NCBI GenBank assembly: GCA_014155875.1
Contig: JACEFZ010028296.1
Span: 62,001 to 126,000, forward strand
Direction: 5' to 3'
DNA length: 64,000 bases
Origin: Cepaea nemoralis
Lineage: Eukaryota; Mollusca; Gastropoda; Stylommatophora; Helicidae
Positions within the stretch are counted from its first letter, which is position 1. Each line of letters starts with the position of its first letter. The position numbers and the translations under genes were made by a program. The notes beneath the pieces are model-generated. The model was given only the letters and a program-made list of their open reading frames with translations. It did not search any database and had not been told where the DNA came from. Shown piece after piece: positions 1 through 10,775 of this stretch.

Positions 1-457
1 GTCTTTCAATAAATGTGGCACAAGGTGTTGATCCCACAGTCTGTCTGATAATAGCATTTCTTACTCGGTCTCGGATTGTTAAGTTGGCAGCTCTCCTCAG
101 GCATCTCATTTCGCAGGTGTTGATTTTACGAAGGTGTAATTTGGATAAAGTCTAGGTTTGAGATTGGTAGCATAGGGTTGGTGTGAATATGCTGTTTATT
201 ATCTGTCGTTTTGCGGACATGGGTATATTTGGATGTTTCAGTAAGGGTGGTAGTTGATATGTAAGTGCATTAGCTTTTTGACATCTGATTTCGATTTCTC
301 TGTCCAATCTGTCATCTTCTGTGATCATACATCCAAGATATTTGAATTCTTTAACTTGTTTCAGAGTTGATTGATTGATTGATATGATATATAACTCTGC
401 GGTATGCAGCTGACGAGATGCATCAAAATATACCAGGCAATAAATCATGCAACACAT
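1..457 (-). pseudogene. LINE reverse transcriptase C-terminal remnant, runs off window edge
   Basis: The minus strand from about 430 downwards reads as the region after the polymerase domain of a non-LTR RT, with the recognisable motif KEFKYLGCMITED at about 360-320. A stop-broken continuation (CEMRCLRRAA, then RDRVRNAIIRQTVG) runs to position 1. In this LINE group the segment lies just before the C-terminal tail. The 5' part is absent, so this is a truncated dead copy. The exact clade is not resolved. Confidence 0.7.
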
Positions 458-560
458 TGATTTTGGCTTCTGTGTAAAATAATGTTAATAAATGAACCAA
501 GTAAAAGAGGGGGAGGGGTAAAACGGGAGCAAACACTTTCTGGATAATCTCCCTTACCAT

Positions 561-629
561 AATAATTTCGTCCAGAAGTATCTTCCCAAGATGGCCACTT
601 TCGTCAGGCTGTAGGCTTTTTTCGTTCAT
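561..629 (-). CDS. Possible small first exon, unidentified
   Basis: A minus-strand ATG at 629 opens about 23 codons (MNEKSLQPDESG...) that run into ATTATG|GTAAGGG, a good splice-donor match at about 561. No downstream exon was found, because the next 400 bases on this strand are low complexity and then LINE remnant. It could be the first coding exon of a gene continuing outside the window, or chance. Confidence 0.2.
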
Positions 630-657
630 TTACAAAGTATGTTTATTAAACATGCAA

Positions 658-1518
658 GCGTTCTACATGTGTGTTCTTGTTGATTTATTTAACAATTACA
701 AATTGCACTAGCATGTAATAAGATGCAGATTTATATGCAATTTAATTTTTAGGTTAGATAAATTCTCGTTCCTTCGCAGTGCATGGGGGACTGCGTCGGA
801 TCTCCTGGGTCGTTTGTTGGGCTAACAATAGCAGTCGTACCTTCCTCACATACCAACTGGGATTAGTCACTTGCCGCTTGTTACTTCACATCGAGTTTCC
901 CCGTTAGTAATGAAGAACAACGATGTGTTGGTCTGCAGTTTGTTTAATTGCAGTTTAATGAAGGTCGTTGGAACTAACCTTCCAAAAGTCACTATGAATT
1001 AATTGAGCACTGATTATTATTTCTTTTTATTGTTTACATTTTTAAATTGTGTTGAATGTACGTCTTTGTTGCTAAAGCTAACCAATTCATACTAAATTAA
1101 ATAGCGAGAATAAGTCAGTAATATTTTAGGATTAATCATTATTATTAAATAGAGGCACAGGAGATTATTTTGGTATGATTTTAGTAATTTAGTTTATCTG
1201 CATATGGTGCTTATTAAATCTGAGAAATACCTGGGTTAAATATTGAGCACAACCCAATACTGGCAACACTGATCGAATTCTGGTAAGAACCTAAAGCCTA
1301 TCCACGTCAATGCGGATAAATACCTGGGTGTTGACATGTGTATGGACATGCTGTGTGATACAGTGATGGAAATTGTTGGAAAACCCCTGTCAATGGCTGT
1401 GATTTTTAAAAAATAGTATCACTAATATTTACACAGATGATTCCTTAAGCAGAAGCATGCTTGCTCTTTGGCATGGTTGTAACGTGTTCAAACACCCTTC
1501 GAAACATATTTTTGTTCA
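658..1518. other. AT-rich unique sequence, nothing recognised
   Basis: There is no open frame with protein-like composition, no tRNA-like box pair and no tandem array. It may be intronic or intergenic. Confidence 0.5.
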
Positions 1519-1530
1519 ATAATCTTGGGG

Positions 1531-1778
1531 AGCCGGTCTCTCTGGCCGAGGGGTTACAACACTTTCTCCGTAATCCCGTTTATCACGCAGAGTCTCGTAG
1601 CGGGGCGAGAGCTGGGAGCGGTTCGATCCCCGCTGGTGACTTGCGGGATAACTGAGCCAGCCACTCAGAAAGCAATCGCAAACTACTGAGCGCAATCTTG
1701 CCAAGAAATCAACATATAGCTGAAAGATGCTGATGTTGACAGCGATGTCCTGTAAAGGATATGCAAAACATTATTATT
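1531..1778 (+). repeat. SINE-B, tRNA-derived, full-length copy
   Basis: The head has a pol III A-box-like TGGCCGAGGGGTTA (about 1,542) and a B-box-like GGTTCGATCCCC (about 1,619), typical of a tRNA-derived SINE. The centre has GCAAACTACTGAGCG and CTTGCCAAGAAATCA (about 1,677-1,710), and the tail ends in ATTATTATT. Flanking direct repeats ATAATCTTGGGGA at 1,519-1,531 and 1,779-1,791 are the target-site duplication. The same family recurs at least nine more times in the window. Confidence 0.85.
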
Positions 1779-1791
1779 ATAATCTTGGGGA

Positions 1792-2050
1792 ACTAAAGGC
1801 AGTCTGTGTGATATTAGTCGCATCTACCCTATGAGTGCAGATTGTTCTGTTAATGTATAAAGCTAGCACCGTATGCCCAGTAAGCCTCAAGACATGGAAA
1901 ATGGGTCCTTTACTTTATTTACTTAACACATAACTCTGTCTCCGATGGCTGTGATATTTGTTTTCAGGTTTTTTCTGGGTGTTGCATTGGAATCTTGAGT
2001 TAACATTTGTGTGAGTTAACATTTGTATGTAGTTTTCATTTCACTTTTTC
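1792..2050. other. Short unassigned spacer
   Basis: No coding signal was seen. The stretch around 1,800-1,920 weakly resembles 22,740-22,920 and may be the body of an old SINE. Confidence 0.3.
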
Positions 2051-2052
2051 GC

Positions 2053-2585
2053 GCACTTCCGAATAACGGTGCCAAATTATTTAGTGTAAAAAGTATCTCT
2101 TACAGGGCCTCATTAGGTGATGTTGTCTACGGTTCAGTGTGTCATGAACTACTTGACCGATCGATGGATGCAATAAATGTTTCCTGGGCCCAAAGGGCCC
2201 TCACTGTCGTCAGAGTGTATATCTATATCTTGTACGTACGTACGTATTTCTACATATAACTGATAGATATACACTCCGACGACAATTTGGGGGGGGGGGG
2301 GGGAGAGAGGGCCTCTGGGCTCAAAATTTTATATTTCATCCATCGATCGGTCTAACAGTCCACCACACACAATCAGTAACTGTACATAATAAATAACAGT
2401 ACCAAATTATTTATTGTACGTGCGTATTTCCACATATAACTGTCAAATATTATTGGTACGTATTTAGATTTTCTCAGTTCTATATTTTAGTTTGTAGTGT
2501 TTAATATTTTTTATTATATCACCTAATGAGGCCTTGTAAGGGATGCTTTTAAATAATTTGGCACCGTTATTCGGTAGAATGCCCA
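2053..2585. mobile_element. Foldback (large inverted repeat) element
   Basis: The left arm at about 2,053-2,230 (AATAACGGTGCCAAATTATT, later CGATCGATGGATG) is matched in inverse by the right arm at about 2,262-2,580 (ending AATAATTTGGCACCGTTATT). The right arm is lengthened by an internal segment at about 2,370-2,510 and a G run at 2,289-2,302. There is no coding capacity. Such imperfect palindromes are typical of foldback or MITE-type DNA elements. No convincing TSD was identified. Confidence 0.65.
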
Positions 2586-2760
2586 CTGTTTTAACTACTC
2601 ATTGAATGTCTTTTCCCCCTCTGCTGTGTGTCCACCGTGATGAGGTAGAGGGGCTTGCGCGTCCCAATGACCCCAAAGATATGCCGACGGTAGCACAGCT
2701 ACTGGTCGGCCACCCATGTCGGACAGGTCAAGGGAGAGGGACCAGACGAAGAGACACACA

Positions 2761-2996
2761 AACCTGCTGCCTTGTAGGTAGACTGGGGACAGTCAAAGGC
2801 TAGGGAAAGTACCCCGAATACATGCTTGTCAAAATCGGATGTACTGAGCCACAGGCTTGACAAAGCAGTGCAACGTAAAACCTGCTGCCTTGTAGGTAGA
2901 CTGGGGACAGTCAAAGGCTAGGGAAAGCATCCCGAATAAATGCTTGTCGAAATCGGATGTACTGAGCCACAGGCTTGACAAAGCAGTGCAACGTAA
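2761..2996 (+). repeat. Two tandem 5' UTR units of the LINE, about 118 bp each
   Basis: The unit beginning AACCTGCTGCCTTGTAGG occurs at 2,761 and again at 2,879 and is nearly identical through to CAGTGCAACGTAA. A single diverged unit occurs at about 4,316 in the nested relative. Repeated 5' monomers in LINEs often carry the promoter; that role is inferred here. Confidence 0.75.
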
Positions 2997-3004
2997 CTTA
3001 ATTC

Positions 3005-6000
3005 ATGATGTCACAAATCAAAATTAATCGTTGCGGTGCTAATCCCGTGAAGTCCCATCAGGCGGCGATAGTGCCGGGCCCCCTGCCTCGAGGGGGTCCA
3101 CCCATGACTATTAGTGGTCACCTTCCCCTGTGCTGTGGAGTCAAGGCACAGAGGAGAAGGTTAAGAGCTATTGACCAAATACCCCGGACACTCAACATAC
3201 TACAGTGGAATGCCGAAGGAGTTTACAAGAAGAAAGACTCCCTAACACAGTATCTTCATAAAGATAGAATAGATGTGGCATGCATTCAAGAGACACACCT
3301 CAACGCCAATCACAAATTCTCAGTCAGAGGATATCAGGCCACACGTTTCGACCGCGAAGGACACAAAGGAGGAGTTCTAATACTTACACGAAATACAATA
3401 CCTTGCAGCGAAGTATCTGTGATCTCTGACAACCAAACGGAAATTATAGGTGTTGATATAATGATAAAGGACGTGAAAATAAGAATCTACAATCTGTATA
3501 GCCCAGCAGATAAGGACCTTACACTCTCAAACATGAAAATAACTGACACAAACTGCATTATTGTCGGAGACTTTAATAGCCGTTCAGAAAGATGGGGATA
3601 CCCAGATACTGACAAAAGAGGAGATGAATTGGAGGACTGGGAAATAGACTCAAATCTCCAACTACTCAACAAAGCGGATGACACACCGAGCTTCTACTCC
3701 AGAAGATGGCTTACCATTTCTACTCCAGACTTAGCTTTCTGCACAGGAGACATCCTCCACAAAATCGATCGCCATGTGCTGGACCAATTAGCAGGTAGTG
3801 ACCACAGACCAATCAAGCTTGTAATGAATATGGAGTATGTTCCACAGGCACAAAAGCCCTTGCCCCGCTGGAATTACAAACGAGCAGATTGGACAGATTT
3901 GCCATACTAACAGACAAATATTGTGAAAACATAAATACACGATATCGCAACATAAAGCAAATTGTGGAAAGTCTAAACAGAGCGATAATACAGGCGGCCA
4001 CTGAGTCCATTCCAAGAGGAGCGAGGAAAAATTACAAACCATACTGGACTGAAGAACTACAAAGTTTGGAGGACAAAGTTGAAGATGCCAGGAAGACAGC
4101 AGAGAGAGAACAAACAATTGAAGCGAACATCTCTCTCAAAGCCATCTCAGCAAAATATAAAAGAATAGTAAATCAAACAATGAGACTCCCCCGATGTGTC
4201 TCCACCTTGCCGCGGTGGGGGAGCTTGTGTGTCCCTCTGACCCCATGTGCTTGCCGATGGATGAAAACTACATATCGGACAGCTTATGGGATAGGGGCCA
4301 GACTAAGAGAGACACAACCTGCTGCTCTGCGGGTTAGACTGAGGTGAGGATAACAGTCAGAAGTTTAAATCAGGTGCACGAAGGCAACAGATTTGGTCCG
4401 GACATTACTCTAAGGCTCTCTGTCGAGGGTTGAGGCTGAACGCTCTAAGCCACAAACCCTCGGATCTGAAAGCCGGGCCGATACCCACCCTCTGAAAATA
4501 GAAGTGAGATACTGAGCAAGCTACAAGCCCAGGTCTGATACCTGTTTGAAGGCTCTCAGCTGGGGGATATGAGGGATTCCCGGATGAGAGCCTGGCCGTT
4601 TCTCATTCACTGCTGTACGGAGGTAAGGTGCTGAGCCGGCAGCACATGTAGCCTACCTCGTGAGCGAGTACAAAGTTAGAAAAGTGCCCCAGTCGAATGA
4701 AATGGTTACGAAAACTGTCTGTATCTAACTCATAGAGAGTGTAGACAAAAGTGGAAAAACGTCTCAATAACACGAAATGGAACGCACGGCTAGCGAATCC
4801 ATTGCGTGGTCCGAAGCAACAGCAAAAGCTTACCGAGTGGATGTCGCCCGCAGTCTGACCGTTCCTGGTGTGCGCTTGAGCGACCAGTGGCAAGCGAGAT
4901 GCCCAACACACGGAAGTGAGGAACTAAAGCAGCCATGAGCAGGACGTGGCAACTCCTTGGGTGAGCCCAGTCTCAGAGCAATATGTGCCGGCTCTGCAAT
5001 TATGGAAGCCTCCTTGGATAGCAAGGGAATGCCCATGGTCTGCCCCTGCCTTCCCTTGAGGGCCGACCACGATGTCGTTGATCGTTCTATCTTGACCAGC
5101 TGAGATGTGGGCGACACCACGACAATAAGTCTAACATGCCTCAAAACCTGAGGAAGGCTAACCTCATTAAAAAATGCCCGCCGGAAGTCGGAAGTGCCGT
5201 CCTACGGGTGGCAAACTAAAAATTGGCACTACGCATTTACGTCCGAGTGAAATGTCTCGTCCGAATGTCTCTCGTGCTAGGAACAGCTCTGACTACCTAG
5301 TTTCCGAATGCCGCTCTTGTTCGGAACAGCTCTGACTAGGTAGTTTTCCGAATGTCTGTCGTGCCTGGAACAGCTCTGACAGGCGCAACGACAAGCACAT
5401 GTCCGAAAACTCGCTGAGTGGATACCGTCTGCAGACCTGTCTGGTTTGTGCGGGAACGGCCCGGGGCGAACAAAATGCCCAATATACTGAAGTGAGGAAT
5501 TAAAGCAGCCATGAGCAGGACGTGACGATTCCCTTGGTGAGCCCAGCATCAGAGCGTTATGTGTCGGCTCTGCAATTATGGAAGCCACCCAGGATGGGGG
5601 AAAATGCTATGGACTGTCCCTGCCTTCATTTGAGGGATGACTGTGCAGACTTCGACTGTTCCAACTTGACCAGCTGGGCGGTGGACAGTACCACAAAAGT
5701 GAGTCTCCCAGGATTGCTAACCTGGTCAAAAATGCACGCTAAAAGTTGGATGTGTTGGCCTAAGGGTTTCGATCCAAGGGTGCCTAACTAGACACACCGC
5801 AATCACATCTGAAAAAACACTCCGGATGAACGCAAAGAAGAAGAAGAAGAAACAACAAGAGATTGTTGGAGGGAAAAAACAGAAAACCTGAATTTTGACA
5901 GGGATGGAAACAAACTATGGAAACTAGTGAAAGCCATGAACAATGAAGGACCTAGAAACAAACAAATAACAATTAAACAAGGAAATGCCTTGCTTACAGG

Positions 6001-8526
6001 AAAAAAGGCTGCAAATGCACTAATGGAACACTATGCAAATGCAAACCACATTGATATTACAACCGAAAGGAAGAAAGCAATCAAAGACAAACAGATACAT
6101 CATAGAAATACAGAGACAGCAGCAGAATATATGATGGCAAATCTAACAATGGAAGAAATGGAACAGGCAATGAATGCCCTAAAAAAGAAGAAATCACCAG
6201 GAAAGGATGGAATCACAAATGAAATGCTAATAGGACTAGGCACCAAGGCAAAGAAGAAACTACTAGCAGTCCTAAATAACAGCTGGAAGAGAGGAATAGT
6301 CCCACAGGCATGGAAGGAAGCTATACTAATACCAGTCCCAAAGAAAGGAAAAGACCTGGAAGAACCAAATGGCTATCGACCTATCAGTCTACTTAGCTGT
6401 GTAGGGAAATTAATGGAACGCATTATCAATGGCAGGCTAACATGGCATCTGGAAGAAAACAAACTCTTAACACCACACCAAGCAGGATTCAGAAAGTACA
6501 GATCCACTGAAGATCAAATAACCTATATAGCTCAGGAAATAGAGGATGCCTTCCAAGAGAAAAAGCACACACTAGCAGTCTGGATAGATTTAGAAAAAGC
6601 ATTTGATAAAGTATGGAAGGAAGGACTGAAAGTAAAACTGCAAAAAATGCATGCTTGTGGAAAAATGTATAAATGGATCAGCCACTACCTTGAGAACAGA
6701 ACTGCCAGGACAAAAGTACAAGGACAAACAAGCAAAATGATGCTGTTGGAGCAAGGTGTCCCCCAAGGAGGAGTTCTTTCACCAACATTATTCCTAGCAT
6801 ATATAAATGACATCACAGAAAATTTTCCAGCCAGAGTACACACATCCTCCTTTGCAGATGACCTAGCCATATGGACATCTGAAGAATATATTAGTACAGC
6901 TAACAGCAGAATACAGCAAGGCCTTATTAGCGCTAGAGGACTGGTCAAAATCATGGCTAGTGAAGATAAGTGAGGAGAAAACAACATGCACAGTGTTCTC
7001 CCTCTCAAATAAAACTCAGCAACCTAAGCTGGTATTGAATGGAAAAATATTGCGCCATGAAGAAAATCCAAACTATCTAGGAGTCACCTTTGATCATCGC
7101 CTGACATGGAAGACACAGGTTGAGAAAAATCGAACAAGAGCATGGCAGAGAATGGCAATCATGAAAAAGCTTGCTGGTACAACGTGGGGAGCAGATGAGA
7201 AAGTTCTCAAGAAGTTATATACTGGACGGGTGAGGCCAGTACTGGAATATGGCATTGTAGCTTGGGCAACAGCAGCTAAGTCAAACTTTAACAAAATAAG
7301 TCCAAAACCAAGGAATGCGAATCATAACTGGAAGCCTGAAGACAACGCCTATTAATGAACTAGAAAAGATCACTTGTTTACAACCAATGCAGGACAGAAG
7401 AGATAGCAGAGCCCAGCAACAAGCAGAAAAATTTAGAAGATTGACAGACCACCCTATGTATAACAGGTTTAATGGTTTTGGAAAAGGAAGACTGAAGCGT
7501 AGCAACTTTGTAGAAACTGCAAAATGAAAGATTAGGGCAGATCCCATACTTAACATATCAACAGTCAAGCCCATTTACAATGCACACAACTTCCCAGCTT
7601 GGAGACAGCAGCAACTGCCTGAGATGATAGAAAACATTCCTGGTATTGAGAAAAAGAACACTCAGCATGAAACCGAAAGAAGAGAAATAACCCTAAACTA
7701 CATAAAAGAACATTACCCAAGCAGCAATTGGACCCATGCATATACAGATGGATCAGCCAAAGATTCAATTAAAAATGGAGGAGGAGGTATTCTCCTTAAT
7801 TTAAAAAATGGAGTGATAAAAACACAGTCAGTGGCATCTGGAAAATTTTCAAGTAACTTCAAAGCAGAGGTAGAGGCTTTGAAAACTGCAGCAGAAATGC
7901 TCTTGATGGAGGAACATAAAGAGAAGCAAATAGCTATCTTCACAGATGCAAAGTCAGCTGTCTCAATACTGAAGAGCAAAAACAGCACAGAACTAGCTGA
8001 CTTTAGAGCAGCACTCCATGGTCTATGCCAGAAATCCAAAAAAGTTGTAATACAGTGGATCCCATCACATTGCAGTATACCTGGAAATGAAGAGGCTGAC
8101 AGACTAGCAAAAGAGGGTGGACTATTACCACAGCCTGACATAGACATAACCTATAATGAGGCAAAAAGGTTTATAAAATGCACTTATAGAACCAAATGGG
8201 AATCAGAGCATCCAGGCCACCAGAAGGATGATGCATATTACAAACTTGACCGAAGAGAACAAGTAGCAATCTTCAGACTCCGCACAGGACATAACAGGCT
8301 GAAATACCACTTGTTCAATAAACTAAAGATAGGAGATACCGATGAATGTAATTGTGGAACTGGTAAAATGACAGCTAAACATTTACTGCAGGAGTGCCCA
8401 ATATATGCAGAACAGAGAAAGATATTTTGGCCCACGCCTGCTTCATTTGAGGACAAGCTCTATGGAGATATCAACAAGCTCAAGTTGACTACAGCTTACT
8501 TTAAGTACATTCAGGTTGACATCTAA
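3005..8526 (+). pseudogene. LINE polyprotein (EEP endonuclease, reverse transcriptase, RNase H), disrupted
   Basis: The protein would nick target DNA and reverse-transcribe the element RNA. The endonuclease shows LQWNAEG (about 3,200), CIQETHL, VGDFNSRSERWG (about 3,565) and GSDHRPI (about 3,795). The RT (5,856 to about 7,300) shows SPGKDGITNEML, GYRPISLLS, QAGFRKYRSTEDQ, GVPQGGVLSP and FADD at 6,851-6,862. RNase H shows YTDGSA (about 7,740), AEVEAL, FTDAKSA and HCSIPGNEEAD. A C-terminal CNCG...H...C cluster lies near 8,350. Reading frames shift near 3,890, 6,958 and 7,310, and a stop lies at 7,525. A 1,669-bp insert splits the region before the RT. The copy is therefore dead. Confidence 0.85.
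4181..5849 (+). mobile_element. Non-autonomous LINE derivative nested in the LINE
   Basis: The head (hairpin 4,186-4,223, then GACCCC and CAACCTGCTGC) matches the host LINE 5' UTR at 2,605-2,780. The tail (CACTCCGGATGAACGC then GAA repeats) matches the host 3' UTR. The body has two tandem diverged copies of the 3' module (about 4,760-5,210 and 5,400-5,849) and no RT or endonuclease. A short AAACAA repeat at 4,175-4,180 and 5,850-5,855 flanks it. Removing the insert plus one AAACAA restores the LINE reading frame across the site, so the borders are well supported. It was presumably mobilised by a LINE of this family. Confidence 0.8.
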
Positions 8527-8569
8527 AGGTGCATGAAGATGTATTTAGACTGCCACACTTCATACCATA

Positions 8570-9335
8570 GGTATGTCGGTTACAAAAGCGTCCCAGAGGC
8601 ATGAAATGGAATATTGCTTGGATAGCACATCCATTAAGTGGAAAGTCCGAATCAAAAGCTCACTGTGTGGGCTTCGTAAATGGTGGAAAAAGTGTCTTAA
8701 CGACACGAAATGGAATATTGCTTGGATAGCAAATCCATTACGTGAAAAGTCCGAATCGAAAGCTCACTGTGTGGGCTTCATAAAAGGTGGAAAAAGTGTC
8801 CTAGTGGCACGAAATGGAATATTGCTTGGATAGCAAATCCATTATGTGGAGAGTCTTAATCGAAAGCTCACTGTGTGGATGTCATCTGCAGACTGCATTC
8901 TTCTGGTTTCCGGAGGAACAGCCTATGGTGAACGGAAGGCCCAATATACGGAAGTGAGGCTAAGCAGCCATGTGCAGGACGTGACGATTCCTTGGGTGAG
9001 CCCAGTACCAGAGCGCTGTATGATGGCTCTGCAAATATTGAAGCCTCCTTGGATGGCGGGGAATGCCCATGGTCTGCCCCTGCCTTCCCTTGAGGGTTGA
9101 CCAGGATGTCTTTGGCTGTTCTATATGGGCCAGCTAGGATGGGGGATAACACCACAACAGTGAGATTCAAACGTCCTAAGAAACCCTCAGGAAGGTTAAC
9201 CCGGTCAACAAATGCCCGCAGAAGTCGGATGTGTCGGCCTGACGGTGCAAGAACGCAGCTCTGCTGTAAACAGGCACAACGCAGTCACATCCGGAAAAAA
9301 AAATCCGGATGAACGCAGAAGAAGGAGAAGAATGT
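8570..9335 (+). repeat. LINE 3' UTR with internal tandem units and GAA tail
   Basis: Three tandem units of about 113-120 bp, each containing CGAAATGGAATATTGCTTGG, occupy about 8,590-8,870. A single-copy part follows (GCAGCCATGTGCAGGACGTG...). The last 150 bases begin near AGGAAGGTTAACCCGGTCAA (about 9,190) and end with a CATCCG/CGGATG hairpin and GAA repeats. The last part is homologous to the short GAA-tailed elements elsewhere in the window. Confidence 0.7.
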
Positions 9336-9800
9336 CTTTTTTCCCCATTGTATATTCAGCATTGTCTCGCTCTTCATTATTTATGTAATTTCTATTTTAC
9401 TTCTTTTCTATGTCTAAAGGGTAATTCCCATAGGTGCAGAACCTATTTCAAGCACTGACTCACTTCTTCTGCCTCCTATTGGAACATATGCCCTCAACCA
9501 GCTCACCAATCAACCTAAGCTTTGCTATTTCCTGCTGCTCCTTCCACTTTCTGTCCATATTATTCTTCCATATGACAGCATATCTCTTTTAGAGCAACCT
9601 CCTTTTCTCTTGTTTGGCAGTTTAGCTTTATTTTATTACTTTTAGACTTGTTAAATTGTTTGTTGGATTTTACTGATAAAGTTTTCTTCGGGATGGGTTA
9701 GCCTACTACCATGAAAACCTCCCCTTATTTGCCTCTTATGACATGAATATTGACTGACTAATAAATTTATTTCTGTATGAATTTCAAGGTATATAAAGAA
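9336..9800. other. AT-rich sequence, nothing recognised
   Basis: No open frame, box pair or repeat was seen. Confidence 0.4.
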
Positions 9801-9890
9801 CTAGCTGACCCGGCCCGGCTTCGCCCAGTCCCTGGTGGGGAGCATCTGATTTAATTCATATAAGTAGTCATATAAGCTCCCGTTCCCGAC

Positions 9891-9891
<1 letters not shown>

Positions 9892-9947
<56 letters not shown>

Positions 9948-10026
9948 GACCCGGCTTCGCCCAGCCCCTGGTGGGGAGCATCTCATTTAATTCATATAAG
10001 TAGTCATATAAGTTCCCGTTCCCAAC

Positions 10027-10095
<69 letters not shown>

Positions 10096-10200
10096 GACCC
10101 GGCCCAGCCCATGGTGGAGAGCATCTCATTTAAATCATATAAGTAGTCATATAAGCTCCCGTTCCCGACTATCTGACTGTCTGTCTGTCTGTCTGTCTTG
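9892..10200 (+). repeat. (CTGT)n arrays, three blocks
   Basis: Pure CTGT runs at about 9,890-9,948, 10,026-10,096 and 10,172-10,198 each follow the same head module, so the microsatellite was duplicated with its flank. Confidence 0.95.
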
Positions 10201-10201
10201 G

Positions 10202-10775
10202 GTAAATGGAGGAGGGAAAAGGAGGGAGGAGGAGGAGTAGGGAGGAATAGGAGGGAGGAGGAGGGATTAGGAGGAAGAGGGAGGAGTGAAAAGGAGGAGG
10301 ATGAGGAGGGAGAAGGAGGGAGGGAGAGGGAGGAGGAGGAGAGAGAAGGGAGAAGGAGGAGGAGGAGAGAGAAGGCAGAGGGAGAAGGAGGGAGGAGGAA
10401 TGTGGAGGGAGGAGGAGGGAGGAAGAAGAAGGAGGAGGAGGGCAGAGGAGTGATTAGGAGGAGGGAGGAGGAAGAGGGTGGAAGAGGGAGGAGGAGGAGG
10501 GAGGAAGAGATAGGTGGAGGGAGGAGGGGGGAAGGAGGGAGGAGGAGGAAGAAGAGGGAGGAGGAGGGGGAGAGAGGATGAGGAGGGAGGAAGAGATAGG
10601 CGGAGTGAGGGGGGGAAGGAGGGAGGAGGGGGAGAGAGGATGAGGAGGAAGAGGGATGTGGAGGAAGGAGGAAAAGGGAGGAGCAGGAGGATGGAAGAGG
10701 AAGAGGGAGGAGGAGGAAGAGGGAGGGGAAGAGGAAGAGTGTAGGAGGAGGGGAGAGGAGGAGGAGGAGGATTAT
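10202..10775 (+). repeat. Polypurine (GGAGGA-rich) tract of about 570 bp
   Basis: The + strand is almost purely A and G with frequent GGAGG and GGGAGG. Long open frames of Gly/Arg/Glu on + and Pro/Leu/Ser on minus are by-products of composition. The tract could form triplex or G-quadruplex structures; that is inference. Confidence 0.95.

Larger units (their letters stand above)
2605..9335 (+). mobile_element. LINE with endonuclease, RT and RNase H, about 5 kb plus nested insert
   Basis: This is a near full-length non-LTR retrotransposon. The 5' UTR has a hairpin at 2,616-2,653 and two tandem units of about 118 bp (about 2,761-2,995). The coding region is 3,005-8,526 and a 3' UTR of about 800 bp ends in a GGATGAACGCAGAAG-type tail near 9,335. 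Endonuclease plus RT plus RNase H in this order, with a FADD catalytic motif, fits the I/Nimb/ingi-like superfamily; the exact clade is an inference. It is interrupted at 4,181-5,849 by a related non-autonomous element. The 5' boundary is set by homology with the head of that insert. Confidence 0.75.

Noticed and set aside
9892..10200. Telomere-like or origin repeats
   Set aside because: CTGT arrays are ordinary microsatellites tied to a dispersed repeat.
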